This document shows, one piece after another, positions 15,819 through 24,456 of a stretch of DNA of 64,000 nt. A model generated the notes under the pieces. That model was not told the DNA's origin, did no database searches, and worked only from the letters and a program-made list of their open reading frames with translations. Source of the stretch: Microbacterium sp. Nx66 (GTDB lineage Bacteria > Actinomycetota > Actinomycetes > Actinomycetales > Microbacteriaceae). The stretch's first letter is position 1. Each line of letters opens with the position of its first letter. The stretch is taken from assembly GCF_904066215.1 (NCBI RefSeq), contig NZ_LR880474.1:1054001-1118000 (forward strand), written 5' to 3'. The translations under genes and the position numbers were made by a program.

Positions 15819-17261
15819 ATGAACGATTCCGCGGCACACCGCGACGAATGGACGGCGAGCGAAGAGCTGGCGGAGCGGATGATCCCGCTCATCGGGGCTC
15901 TCAAGCGCGAGCGCGACGTGGTCACCTCGCTGCACGGCCACCGCCTGCTAGGCCTCTCGGCCACCGGCCTCGTCGAGGTGCACGAGCGCGTGGCCCAGCT
16001 CGGCCACGAGCGGCTCGAGGTCGAGGACAGCCTGGCGGTGCTCGAAGGCATCCACGCTCTCGCCCCCGGCGCCTCGTCGATCGACGTGGCCCGCCTCGTG
16101 GAGGGGCACGCGGAGAGCGGCCGCCCGCTCGAGGAGTACCTCGCCGAGACCTTGGCCCCGGCCGTCGGCGCGGTCCCGGCGCCGCCGACCGACGTGGTGC
16201 TCTACGGCTTCGGGCGCATCGGCCGGCTGCTGGCCCGCATCCTCATCGCGCACACCGGCGGCGGGAGCGGACTCCGGCTCCGCGCCATCGTCGTGCGCCG
16301 CGGCTCCGAGAACGACCTCGTCAAGCGCGCGTCGCTGCTGCTGCGGGACTCGGTGCACGGCCGCTTCGCGGGCTCGGTCACGGTGGATGAAGAGGCCGAG
16401 CAGATCATCGCGAACGGCACGCGCATCCAGATCATCTACTCCGACGACCCGGCGGCGGTCGACTACACCGCCTACGGCATCCATGACGCGATCGTCGTCG
16501 ACAACACGGGCCGCTGGCGCGACGAGGCCGGACTCTCCCAGCACCTCCGTGCGAAGGGCGTCGCCCGCGTGCTGCTGACCGCCCCCGGTAAAGGCCCGCT
16601 GAAGAACATCGTGCAGGGCATCAATGACGACACGATCACCGAGGAAGACCGCATCGTCTCCGCGGCGTCGTGCACGACCAACGCCATCACCCCGGTGCTC
16701 GCCGCGATCGACGAGGCCTACGGCGTCGTGAAGGGCCACGTCGAGACCGTGCACTCGTTCACGAACGACCAGAACCTCATCGACAACTTCCACAAGGGCG
16801 ACCGCCGCGGCCGCTCCGCCGTGCTGAACATGGTGATCACCGAGACCGGGGCGGCGAAGGCCGTGGCCAAGGCCCTCCCGCAGCTGGAGGGCAAGCTCAC
16901 GGGCAGCGCGATCCGCGTCCCCACGCCGGACGTCTCGCTCGCGGTGCTGCACCTCACGCTGGAGCGCCCCGCCACCAAGGACCAGGTCAACGACTACCTG
17001 CGCCGGGTGTCGCTGCACTCGAAGCTCCGGCAGCAGATCGACTACGTGGAGAGCCCCGAGGTGGTCTCGACGGACTTCGTCGGCTCGCACCGCGCCGGCA
17101 TCGTCGACGGTCTGGCCACGATCGCCGACGAGGACACCCTCATCCTCTACGTCTGGTACGACAACGAGTTCGGATACTCCTGCCAGGTCATCCGGGTGCT
17201 GGAGACCATGGCGGGTTCGCACCCCGTGGTCCTCCCCACCCGCCGCGAAGTCACCCTCTGA
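15819..17261 (+). CDS. gapB: glyceraldehyde-3-phosphate dehydrogenase, long GapB-type
   Basis: 480 residues, longer than the about 335-residue glycolytic enzyme because of an N-terminal extension of about 125 residues (MNDSAAHRDEW onward). The catalytic domain follows: cofactor strand VLYGFGRIGR, active-site ASCTTNAITP with the nucleophile Cys, and WYDNEFGYS at the end. Long actinobacterial GapB enzymes mainly work in the gluconeogenic direction in relatives such as Corynebacterium. Start ATG follows AAGGACGCAG. A TACCCT -10-like element lies about 80 bp upstream. The nearby pckG and RamB-like regulator support a gluconeogenic role here. Confidence 0.9.
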   Translation: MNDSAAHRDEWTASEELAERMIPLIGALKRERDVVTSLHGHRLLGLSATGLVEVHERVAQLGHERLEVEDSLAVLEGIHALAPGASSIDVARLVEGHAESGRPLEEYLAETLAPAVGAVPAPPTDVVLYGFGRIGRLLARILIAHTGGGSGLRLRAIVVRRGSENDLVKRASLLLRDSVHGRFAGSVTVDEEAEQIIANGTRIQIIYSDDPAAVDYTAYGIHDAIVVDNTGRWRDEAGLSQHLRAKGVARVLLTAPGKGPLKNIVQGINDDTITEEDRIVSAASCTTNAITPVLAAIDEAYGVVKGHVETVHSFTNDQNLIDNFHKGDRRGRSAVLNMVITETGAAKAVAKALPQLEGKLTGSAIRVPTPDVSLAVLHLTLERPATKDQVNDYLRRVSLHSKLRQQIDYVESPEVVSTDFVGSHRAGIVDGLATIADEDTLILYVWYDNEFGYSCQVIRVLETMAGSHPVVLPTRREVTL

Positions 17262-17272
17262 CCTCTCCCGTC

Positions 17273-17348
17273 GACCCACCCCCTTCCGCTCGACCCGGCC
17301 CCCTGCGTCCGCACGCACGGGGCCGGGGCACGCGAAAGGGGGTGGGTC
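17273..17348. repeat. palindromic intergenic repeat, copy 1
   Basis: Two 30-nt imperfect inverted arms (17273-17302 and 17319-17348) start and end with GACCCACCCCC / GGGGGTGGGTC and close on CCGGCCCC / GGGGCCGG. Sits between gapB and the winged-helix gene, whose likely ribosome site lies in the right arm. Related copies at 18420 and 33479. Confidence 0.8.
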
Positions 17349-17353
17349 GCGGC

Positions 17354-18409
17354 ATGATGAGGGGCATGAAGACCTCACAGTGGCGGGAGGAGCGGCTGCG
17401 GTGGCAGGGGCTGACCGCGCCGGAGGCGGACGTGGCGGGGGCGGCGGGGCGGCTGCTGGCGGTGCAGAGCCAGGACTTCACGGCCGGACGGTGGGCGCTG
17501 GCTGTGCGGACGAAGGGCGACGTACGCCTCCGTGACGTCGACGCCGCGTTCGACCGTGGCGACCTCGTCCGGGCCTGGACCATGCGGGGGACGCTCCACA
17601 CGATCCCCGCGCGGGATGTCGGGTGGGTGCTGGAGGTCACGGCCGCACGACAGCAGCAGCAGGCGGCCTCCCGACAGCGGCAGCTCGGCATCGACGACGC
17701 CATGATCGACGCGGTCGTCCGGGAGCTCACGCCGCGGCTCCGTGACGGCGGCCTCACCCGGAGCGAGATCTTCGCGGTGCTCGAGGGCATCGGCATCGAC
17801 CCCTCGGGGCAGCGCGGCATCCACCTGCTGTTCGCGATGACGGTCTCCGGCGTGCTCGTGCAGGGGCCGGTCGTGCCGCGGGAGGGCATCACGCGGGAGC
17901 AGCGGTTCGTGCTCGCGGCGGACCACATCCGCGACCACGCCCGCCCGGACGACCCGCTGGCCGAGCTGTTCGTCCGCTATGTCGAGGGGCACGGGCCCGC
18001 CGGGGTCGCGGACTTCGCGTGGTGGTCGGGCCTGACGCTTGGGAAGTCCAGGGAGGCGGCGGAGCGGGCGGTACCCCGGGTGACCGAATGGGACGACGGC
18101 GTCTTCGTCGGCCGCACTCCGCCTCGACGTGCGGCGGGCCGGCCGTCCGTCTTCGCCCTCGGTGCCTTCGACGAGTTCTACATCTCCTATGCCGACCGCA
18201 CCGTCGTGTGCGCTCCGGAACACCTCGCCGCCGTGGGACCGGGGAAGAACGGGATGGTCCGGGCGACCGTGGTGGAGCACGGCCGCGTGATCGGCTGCTG
18301 GACGCACGCCGCCGCCGCCCACACCACCCCTCCGACTCTCTTCGAGCCCCCCGAGGACCCCGCCGCCGTCACCGCCGCACTCGCCCGCTTCGCCGCGTTC
18401 ATCGCCTGA
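17354..18409 (+). CDS. winged-helix DNA-binding domain protein (AlkZ/YcaQ-like superfamily)
   Basis: About 351 residues. Early segments LRWQGLTAPEADVAGAAGRL and LLAVQSQDFTAGRWAL, then VRAWTMRGTLHTIPARDVGW, match the actinobacterial winged helix DNA-binding domain family (HTH_42), related to the interstrand-crosslink glycosylases AlkZ/YcaQ; the TMRGTLHTI stretch corresponds to the family's functional QxR-like region, but I cannot confirm glycosylase residues. Starts at 17354, 17357 and 17366 are all possible; 17354 gives a ribosome site inside the right arm of the flanking repeat. The gene is bracketed by two copies of the same palindromic repeat, which may mean it moves or is exchanged as a unit. 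Confidence 0.75.
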   Translation: MMRGMKTSQWREERLRWQGLTAPEADVAGAAGRLLAVQSQDFTAGRWALAVRTKGDVRLRDVDAAFDRGDLVRAWTMRGTLHTIPARDVGWVLEVTAARQQQQAASRQRQLGIDDAMIDAVVRELTPRLRDGGLTRSEIFAVLEGIGIDPSGQRGIHLLFAMTVSGVLVQGPVVPREGITREQRFVLAADHIRDHARPDDPLAELFVRYVEGHGPAGVADFAWWSGLTLGKSREAAERAVPRVTEWDDGVFVGRTPPRRAAGRPSVFALGAFDEFYISYADRTVVCAPEHLAAVGPGKNGMVRATVVEHGRVIGCWTHAAAAHTTPPTLFEPPEDPAAVTAALARFAAFIA

Positions 18410-18419
18410 GCCCCTCGTC

Positions 18420-18494
18420 GACCCACCCCTTTCCGTGCCTCCCGGCCCCCTACGGCAGCGCGTAGTGGGCCGGGGCGCACGCAAGGGGGTGGGG
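18420..18494. repeat. palindromic intergenic repeat, copy 2
   Basis: Left arm 18420-18449 (GACCCACCCCTTTCCGTGCC...), right arm 18467-18494 ending GGGGGTGGGG. Lies between convergent genes and may serve as a two-way terminator. A 22-bp stretch (18422-18443) recurs exactly, in inverse orientation, at 33529-33550. Confidence 0.8.
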
Positions 18495-18501
18495 CGGCGG
18501 G

Positions 18502-19944
18502 TCACTCACTGGCGTGGCGGCCGAGGAAGTTGTAGACCTCGTTGTCGTCCACGCCGGGGAACATGCCGCGGGGGAGCGGCGAGAACATGTGGGTGTGCAC
18601 GCGGGCGCTCGGCCACGCCCGTCCCTTCCAGCGCTCCGTGAGCTCGGCCGACGGGCGGCGGCAGCACGCCTCGTCGGGGCAGGTCGACACCGCCCTGTCG
18701 TTCGTCTCGCGTCCCCGCCACCACCGGGCGTCGTCGAACGGCACGCCGACCGTGACGGAGAACTCGCCCTCGCTCGACGACCCGGTCTGCGTGGAGCACC
18801 AGAACGTGCCGGACGGCGTGTCCGTGTACTGGTGGTGCTCGACAGTGCGGTTCTGCTCCGTGAAGGCGGAGCGGGCCTGGAACTTCCGACACACGCGCTG
18901 CCCCTCCACCGCCCCCGTCACGTCCATCGGCAGGGGCAGGTCGTCGTTCTCATAGACGCGCGTGATGGCTCCGGTCGAGTCGACGCGCAGGAAGTGCAGC
19001 GACATGCCGAGGTGCTGCGTGAGCAGGTTCGTCATGCGCATGCCGGCCGCTTCGTGCGTCACGCCGAACCCGTCGCGGAAGTCCTCCACCGCGAGGTTGC
19101 GGTCCTTCTTCGCCTGCTGCAGGAAGGCCACCGCGGCGGTCTCCGGCATCAGGCAGCACGCGGCGAAGTAGTTGATCTCCAACCGCTGCTGCAGGAAGTC
19201 GGCGTAGTCCGTCGGCGGCGTGTGCCCGAGCAGTCGATGCGCCATGGCCTGCAGTGCCATCGACCGCAGGCCGTGTCCACCGGGGATCGAGGCGGGGGGC
19301 AGGTAGATGCGGCCGTTCTCGAGATCGGTGACCGAGCGCGTCGAGTGCGGCAGATCGTTGACGTAGATGAGTTCGAAGCCGAGCTTCTCGGCCATGATGC
19401 TCACGGTGCGGTGGGTCAGAGCGCCCTGCGAATGGCCGGCGGCCTTGAGCTGCTTCTCCGCGAGCTTCTCGATGTCGGGGAGGTAGTTGTTCTGCGCGCG
19501 CATCCGCAGTCGCAGCTCCGTGTTGGCGCGGCGGGCCTCCTCCGGGGTGGCGATGGCCTCGCGCTCGCGGCGCTGCAGCTCGCGGTGGAGGCCGAGGATG
19601 GACTCGATGGTCTCGTCGCTCATGCCCTTCGTGACGCGGACCGGGGAGACACCGAGCTGACGGAACACCGGGCTCTCCTGGGCCCGCTCCAGCTCGATCT
19701 CCAGAGCGGCACGCCGGTTCGGCGGCTCGCCGGAGATGAGGTCGGTCACTTCGGTGCCGGTGGCCTGGGCGATCGCCTGGAGGAGGGAGAGCTTGGGCTC
19801 GCGCTTGCCGTTCTCGATGAGGCTGAGCTGGGAGCCGGCGACGCCGACGAGGGCGCCGAGCTCGTCGAGGGTGTACCCCTTCTCCAGGCGGCGGTGCCGG
19901 ATGCGGTGGCCGAGGGTCGTGAGGTGGATGCCGGAGGACGCCAT
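18502..19944 (-). CDS. RamB/ScfR-type transcriptional regulator
   Basis: 480 residues. N-terminal XRE HTH at about 11-65 (IRHRRLEKGYTLDELGALVGVAGSQLS...), a central IrrE-like/DUF955 region around 150-270 with the HRLLGHTP segment, and a C-terminal ScfR domain with several Cys (CPDEACCRRP). This is the architecture of RamB, which in corynebacteria and mycobacteria controls acetate and gluconeogenic genes. It diverges from pckG across about 110 bp, so pckG is a probable target; I could not find a convincing copy of the published RamB half-site, so that link rests on context. Confidence 0.85.
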   Translation of the reverse strand: MASSGIHLTTLGHRIRHRRLEKGYTLDELGALVGVAGSQLSLIENGKREPKLSLLQAIAQATGTEVTDLISGEPPNRRAALEIELERAQESPVFRQLGVSPVRVTKGMSDETIESILGLHRELQRREREAIATPEEARRANTELRLRMRAQNNYLPDIEKLAEKQLKAAGHSQGALTHRTVSIMAEKLGFELIYVNDLPHSTRSVTDLENGRIYLPPASIPGGHGLRSMALQAMAHRLLGHTPPTDYADFLQQRLEINYFAACCLMPETAAVAFLQQAKKDRNLAVEDFRDGFGVTHEAAGMRMTNLLTQHLGMSLHFLRVDSTGAITRVYENDDLPLPMDVTGAVEGQRVCRKFQARSAFTEQNRTVEHHQYTDTPSGTFWCSTQTGSSSEGEFSVTVGVPFDDARWWRGRETNDRAVSTCPDEACCRRPSAELTERWKGRAWPSARVHTHMFSPLPRGMFPGVDDNEVYNFLGRHASE

Positions 19945-20053
19945 TGTTTGAGTCTAGCGAAAGAACAGCGATTCTTATCGTTCGGTTTGGCCGAAAGTCC
20001 GCGTCAAGGGCGAAGAAGATGGAAGCAACGCCCCACACTTCGAAGGAGCAGTC

Positions 20054-21916
20054 ATGGCCATGGCCGAAGTCCTCACCCCTCGCACGTCCCCTGTCACCCC
20101 GACGCGCACGTTCGGCACCGCCCCCTCCTACGACACCCCCGCAATGGCCGAGCTCGCCGCCTGGGTGGAAGGGATCCGCGCGCTCACGCAGCCGGACGCC
20201 GTGCACTGGGTGGACGGCTCGCGCGCCGAGAACGACTGGCTGCTGCGCGGACTCGTCGACGAGGGCAAGCTCATCAAGCTGAACCCCGAGTGGCGCCCCG
20301 GCTCGTACCTGGCGCGCTCGCACCCCAGCGACGTCGCCCGCACCGAAGCCCGCACCTTCATCGCCTCGGAGCGCGAGGAGGACGCCGGGCCCACCAACAA
20401 CTGGGCCGACCCGGAAGAGATGCACGCGAAGATGGACGAGATCTTCGAGGGCTCGATGCGCGGCCGCACGATGTACGTCGTGCCGTTCTCGATGGGTCGC
20501 GTCGGCGGACCCCTGTCGCACATCGGCGTGCAGATCACCGACAGCGCCTACGCCGTCGCATCGATCGGCATCATGACCCGCGTGGGCGACGAGGTCACCC
20601 GCCAGATCGCCGAGGGCGCGCCGTGGGTCAAGACGGTGCACTCCGTCGGTGCTCCGCTGGAGGCCGGCGAACCGGACGTCGAGTGGCCCTGCAACGACGA
20701 CAAGTACATCGTGCACTTCCCGGAGACGCTCGAGGTCTACTCGTACGGCTCGGGCTACGGTGGCAACGCCATCCTGGCGAAGAAGTGCTTCGCGCTACGC
20801 ATCGCCTCGGTGATCGCGCGTGATGAGGGCTGGCTCGCCGAGCACATGCTCCTCGTCCGCGTGATCGACCCGCAGGGCAAGGCCTACCACGTCGCAGCCG
20901 CGTTCCCGTCGGCCTGCGGCAAGACGAACCTCGCGATGCTGCGTCCGACGATCCCCGGCTGGAAGGTCGAGACCCTCGGCGACGACATCGCCTGGATCCG
21001 TCCCGGCGAGGACGGACGCCTGTGGGCCATCAACCCCGAGGCCGGCTTCTTCGGCGTCGCGCCCGGAACGGGTGAGTCGACCAACGTCACCGCAGTCGAG
21101 ACGCTGTGGGGCAACACGATCTTCACCAACGTCGCGCTCCGCCCCGACGGCGACGTGTGGTGGGAGGGCCTGACCGACGAGGCGCCCGCGAACCTCATCG
21201 ACTGGGAGGGCAACGACTGGACGCCCGACTCCGGTCGTCCCGCCGCGCACCCCAACTCGCGCTTCACCGTGTCGGCGGCTCAGTGCCCGCAGATCTCCGA
21301 GGACTGGGAGGAGGCCGTGCCGCTCGACGTCATCCTCTTCGGCGGACGCCGCGCGAGCAACGTGCCGCTCGTGGTCGAGGCCACCGACTGGACGCACGGC
21401 GTCTTCCTCGGCTCGAACATCTCCTCCGAGCGCACGGCGGCGGCCGAGGGCACGGTCGGCGAGCTGCGCCGCGACCCGTTCGCGATGCTGCCGTTCTGCG
21501 GCTACAACATGGCCGACTACTTCGGTCACTGGCTCAAGGTCGGCCGCGGCCTGCGCTTCGACCGCGCGCCGCGCATCTTCCAGGTGAACTGGTTCCGTCG
21601 CGGAGCGGACGGCCGGTTCCTCTGGCCCGGGTTCGGCGACAACTCCCGCGTCGTCGACTGGATCATCCGCCGCGTGGCCGGTGACGTGCCGGCGGTGGAC
21701 AGCCCGATCGGACGCCTGCCGCGCGTGGAGGACCTCAACCTCGACGGGCTCGACATCCCCGCGGAAGACCTCGACGAGCTCTTCTCCGTCGACCCCGAGG
21801 CGTGGAAGGCCGAGGCCGACCTCACGGAGGAGTTCTACGACACCTTCGGCGACCGGGTGCCCGCGGCCCTCCGCACGGAGCTCGCGTCGCTGCGCTACCG
21901 CCTCGCGAAGGCGTAG
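20054..21916 (+). CDS. pckG: phosphoenolpyruvate carboxykinase (GTP)
   Basis: 620 residues, full length for GTP-dependent PEPCK. The kinase P-loop [13 protein letters not shown] is near residue 285, followed by the metal motif LGDDIAWI and [10 protein letters not shown]; the early SLYLA-type PGSYLARSH substrate region is also present. It converts oxaloacetate plus GTP to PEP, CO2 and GDP, the entry step of gluconeogenesis. The ATG at 20054 has AAGGAG 8 bp upstream. It faces the RamB-like regulator divergently and ends in a clear stem-loop. Together with gapB it forms a gluconeogenic neighbourhood. Confidence 0.97.
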   Translation: MAMAEVLTPRTSPVTPTRTFGTAPSYDTPAMAELAAWVEGIRALTQPDAVHWVDGSRAENDWLLRGLVDEGKLIKLNPEWRPGSYLARSHPSDVARTEARTFIASEREEDAGPTNNWADPEEMHAKMDEIFEGSMRGRTMYVVPFSMGRVGGPLSHIGVQITDSAYAVASIGIMTRVGDEVTRQIAEGAPWVKTVHSVGAPLEAGEPDVEWPCNDDKYIVHFPETLEVYSYGSGYGGNAILAKKCFALRIASVIARDEGWLAEHMLLVRVIDPQGKAYHVAAAFPSACGKTNLAMLRPTIPGWKVETLGDDIAWIRPGEDGRLWAINPEAGFFGVAPGTGESTNVTAVETLWGNTIFTNVALRPDGDVWWEGLTDEAPANLIDWEGNDWTPDSGRPAAHPNSRFTVSAAQCPQISEDWEEAVPLDVILFGGRRASNVPLVVEATDWTHGVFLGSNISSERTAAAEGTVGELRRDPFAMLPFCGYNMADYFGHWLKVGRGLRFDRAPRIFQVNWFRRGADGRFLWPGFGDNSRVVDWIIRRVAGDVPAVDSPIGRLPRVEDLNLDGLDIPAEDLDELFSVDPEAWKAEADLTEEFYDTFGDRVPAALRTELASLRYRLAKA

Positions 21917-21926
21917 CCCCCAGACC

Positions 21927-21952
21927 GGTGCCGGTTCGGGGGAGCCGGCACC
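21927..21952 (+). terminator. stem-loop after pckG
   Basis: GGTGCCGG and CCGGCACC (8 bp) enclose a 10-nt loop 10 bp after the pckG stop. No T-run follows, which is common for high-GC terminators. Confidence 0.7.
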
Positions 21953-21978
21953 CTCGGCCTCAGGCCGAGCCCTACCCG

Positions 21979-22129
21979 CGAAGGCGGGGCATCAGAGACG
22001 AACCCATGGCTGAGTGGTCTCCGACGCCCCGCCTTCGTGTGCCCACTCCTGGCGAGACCCCGGTTTCGCGTCGAGACCCCGCCCCGCATACGTGCGGAAG
22101 GCGGGGTCTCGGCAGAAAGCCGGGGTCTC
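21979..22129. repeat. cluster of nested hairpins between convergent genes
   Basis: A 12-bp pair CGAAGGCGGGGC (21979-21990) / GCCCCGCCTTCG (22026-22037) is followed by a nested pair: GAGACCCCGG (22054-22063) with CCGGGGTCTC (22120-22129) outside, and GAGACCCCGCC (22073-22083) with GGCGGGGTCTC (22100-22110) inside. The GAGACCCCG core is used four times. The stretch separates pckG from the ABC exporter gene and probably stops transcription from both, but it is more elaborate than one terminator needs. Confidence 0.75.
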
Positions 22130-22155
22130 GGCGGTGTACAGGGGGGCAGGGAGGG

Positions 22156-24042
22156 TCAGGCGAGGAGCTGGTGGCGGGCGAGGTCGCGGTAGAGCGGGGT
22201 CGACTCCACGAGCTCGGCGTGGGTGCCCTGTCCCACGACCACGCCGTCCTGCAGCACCACGATGAGGTCGCTGTCGACGACGGTGGACAGACGATGGGCG
22301 ATCACGACGAGCGTGCGGTCTGTGGCGACCGCATCGATGGCCTCGCGCATGCGCTGCTCGTTCACGCCGTCGAGCGAGGAGGTCGACTCGTCCAGCAGCA
22401 GGATCGGGGCGTCGGTGAGGAGCGCCCTGGCGATCGCGAGTCGCTGCCGCTCGCCGCCGGAGAGCATCACGCCGTCCTCGCCGACGGGAGCGTCGACGCC
22501 GAGCGGGTTCCGTTGGAGCACGTCGCCGAGGTTCACGGCGCGGAGCACGCGGGCGCAGTCCTCGTCCGTGGCCGTCGGTGACGCGAGCCGCAGGTTCTCG
22601 GCGAGGGTGCCGGCCAGCGTCGGGGCGTCCTGCTCGACGTAGCCGAAGTGGGCGCGGAGCTCGTCCCGCGGATAGGTGCGCGTGTCGTGCCCCTTCAACC
22701 GGATGGATCCGCCTGTCGGGTCGTAGAAGCGCTCGATGAGGGAGAGGATCGTGCTCTTCCCCGCTCCGCTCGGACCGACCAGCGCCACGCGTGCCCCACC
22801 AGGTACCGCGAACGACACCCCGCGGAGCACCTCGTGGTCCTGGGGGTCGGGTGCGGCCTCGGTCTGCTCCAGGTGCGCATCGGCGAGCAGGGTCTGCGCC
22901 TCCCTCGCGGCGGCACGGCGGGCGGCGACGACGTTCTCCGGGTAGCGGAAGCGCACGTCGCGGAACTCCAGAGCGGGGGCGTCCGGAGCCGGTTCCTCGT
23001 CACGGGGCAGGGCCGCGGCGGTGGCTGCGTCGTCCTGGGTCTCGGTGGGGAGGTCGAGCACCTCCTGGATGCGGCCGAGCGCGCCGAGGGCCTGGTTGAC
23101 GGAGGTGATCGCGCCGAACGTCGAGGCGAGGGGCATCACCAGCAGGAAGAGGAACATCACGAACGAGATGAGGGCCGCGATCGAGATGGCTCCGGCCGCG
23201 ACGCGGAAGCCGCCCACGCCGAGCACGACGAGCAGGGAGAGCTGGAGGGCGATGCCGGCGACCGGCACCACGAGCGAGGAGATCTTCGCGATCCGCACGC
23301 CGATGCCGTACGCCTCGGAGGCCCGCTCCGTCACCGCCGCGGTCTCCCGCTCGGTCGCGCCGGAGGCCCGGATGGTGCGGATGGAGCCGACGGCCCGCTC
23401 CACGCCCGAGGCCAGCTCGCCGACCTTCTCCTGCTGGGCCGTGGACGCCGTCCGGATCCGGCCGCTGAGGGCGACGACGACCACGACGGAGACGCCGATG
23501 ACCAGGACGATGAGCAGGAGCAGAACGGGGTCGATGAGCAGCATCGCGATGAGCGCGCCCGCGAAGAGCACGACGTTGCCGACGGCGTCGGCGAGCCCCT
23601 GCGTGAGGACGGCGTAGAGGAGCGTGGTGTCGGTGCCGACGCGGGAGACGAGATCGCCGGTGCGCCGTGCGTCGAACTCGGACGTCGGGAGGTGCAGGAT
23701 GCGGGCGATGAGCTTGCGGCGGCTCGAGTAGACGACCGCGGTGCCGGTGCGCTGCAGCAGATAGTGCTGGAACCCGGAGATGATCGACGACACGATCACG
23801 AAACCGACGAGCAGCCACACGAGGACGCCGATCGTGCCGTCGGATTGCACTGCCTCGATGACCTGTCCGACGAGGAGGGGCTGCACGAGCGAGGTCGCGG
23901 CGCCGAACACGCTGAGGACGGCGACGACGACGAGGGTGCGCTTGTGCTCGAAGAGGAAGGGGAGGAGCTGGCGGAAGGTGGCGCGCGGCCCGTCGGCCGG
24001 TGCGCCCCGTCCGCGTCGGCGTGCTGTCGCCCTGCGGGACAT
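22156..24042 (-). CDS. ABC transporter, fused membrane and ATPase domains (exporter type)
   Basis: 628 residues. A six-helix exporter domain (about 25-330, first helix near LVVVAVLSVFGAATSLVQPLL) precedes an ATPase domain with Walker A GPSGAGKST, Q-loop GYVEQDAPTL, signature LSGGERQRLAIARAL, Walker B ILLLDESTSSLD and H-loop VIAHRLSTV. Between the first strands of the ATPase domain there is an unusual Ala/Glu-rich insert of about 35 residues (after RFRYPENVVAARR). Half-transporters of this type work as dimers and export drugs, lipids or peptides. Start ATG at 24042 with GAGG upstream. No partner gene beside it, so probably a homodimer. Confidence 0.9.
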   Translation of the reverse strand: MSRRATARRRGRGAPADGPRATFRQLLPFLFEHKRTLVVVAVLSVFGAATSLVQPLLVGQVIEAVQSDGTIGVLVWLLVGFVIVSSIISGFQHYLLQRTGTAVVYSSRRKLIARILHLPTSEFDARRTGDLVSRVGTDTTLLYAVLTQGLADAVGNVVLFAGALIAMLLIDPVLLLLIVLVIGVSVVVVVALSGRIRTASTAQQEKVGELASGVERAVGSIRTIRASGATERETAAVTERASEAYGIGVRIAKISSLVVPVAGIALQLSLLVVLGVGGFRVAAGAISIAALISFVMFLFLLVMPLASTFGAITSVNQALGALGRIQEVLDLPTETQDDAATAAALPRDEEPAPDAPALEFRDVRFRYPENVVAARRAAAREAQTLLADAHLEQTEAAPDPQDHEVLRGVSFAVPGGARVALVGPSGAGKSTILSLIERFYDPTGGSIRLKGHDTRTYPRDELRAHFGYVEQDAPTLAGTLAENLRLASPTATDEDCARVLRAVNLGDVLQRNPLGVDAPVGEDGVMLSGGERQRLAIARALLTDAPILLLDESTSSLDGVNEQRMREAIDAVATDRTLVVIAHRLSTVVDSDLIVVLQDGVVVGQGTHAELVESTPLYRDLARHQLLA

Positions 24043-24118
24043 GGGGGACCTCGATCTGGAGATGGTACTTCGACCGTACTCGGGGCGCGGTCATTTCCTA
24101 TGGGGTGGCTGTATGGGC

Positions 24119-24325
24119 TCAGGTGCGACCGAAACGGCGATGTGCCGCCTGCTTGGTGACGCCGAGGGCGCTCGCGATCGCCTGCCACGAGTAGCCGCTC
24201 GTGCGAGCGCGACGGACCTGGGCCTCTTCGGCGCGCGCGAGCTCCTTGCGTAGCGCCGCCAGGCGGTGGAGCTCGGCGAGGGGTTCGCCGCCCTCGGCCG
24301 CGGCGATGGTGGTGGGGTGAGACAT
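24119..24325 (-). CDS. small helix-turn-helix protein
   Basis: 68 residues. After a Leu/Ala/Arg-rich helix (LAALRKELARAEEAQVRRAR, a possible coiled coil) the C-terminus is a clear HTH: SGYSWQAIASALGVTKQAAHRRFGRT. Size and layout match small actinobacterial DNA-binding proteins resembling sigma region 4. The ATG at 24325 follows a strong GAAGGAGG site, so the longer upstream frame was not used. Its promoter carries two GTCAA-N6-TTGAC palindromes covering the -35 and -10, which suggests it represses itself. Target genes beyond that are unknown. Confidence 0.8.
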   Translation of the reverse strand: MSHPTTIAAAEGGEPLAELHRLAALRKELARAEEAQVRRARTSGYSWQAIASALGVTKQAAHRRFGRT

Positions 24326-24340
24326 GGAGACCTCCTTCGC

Positions 24341-24384
24341 GTCAATGTTCGTTGACGCTTGGGACGGTGTCAAGAAGTGTTGAC
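24341..24384 (-). promoter_or_regulatory. promoter with double GTCAA-N6-TTGAC operator
   Basis: For the small HTH gene, -35 TTGACA (complement of 24368-24373) and -10 GAACAT (complement of 24345-24350) are 17 bp apart. Two palindromes, GTCAATGTTCGTTGAC (24341-24356) and GTCAAGAAGTGTTGAC (24369-24384), overlap these boxes, centres 28 bp apart. Confidence 0.75.
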
Positions 24385-24444
24385 GTGCGCGTTGCCCACT
24401 GGCGTGAGAGCTGCGATGCGAGAGCACCCCGCCCCGCTCCGAGC

Positions 24445-24450
24445 TAGGGT
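24445..24450 (+). promoter_or_regulatory. -10 element of leaderless HAD hydrolase gene
   Basis: TAGGGT with exactly 6 nt before the ATG at 24457, so transcription should begin at or beside the start codon. No ribosome site is present. Confidence 0.65.
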
Positions 24451-24456
24451 GAGCGG

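Noticed and set aside
19945..20053. RamB binding site between the RamB-like gene and pckG
   Set aside because: Only a short TTCGG-N5-CCGAA pair was found; it does not match the half-site I remember for RamB, so no site is called.
18514..20823. 769-codon plus-strand frame across the RamB-like gene and the start of pckG
   Set aside because: Antisense/out-of-frame shadow; the RamB-like and PEPCK products on the other frames carry the conserved domains.
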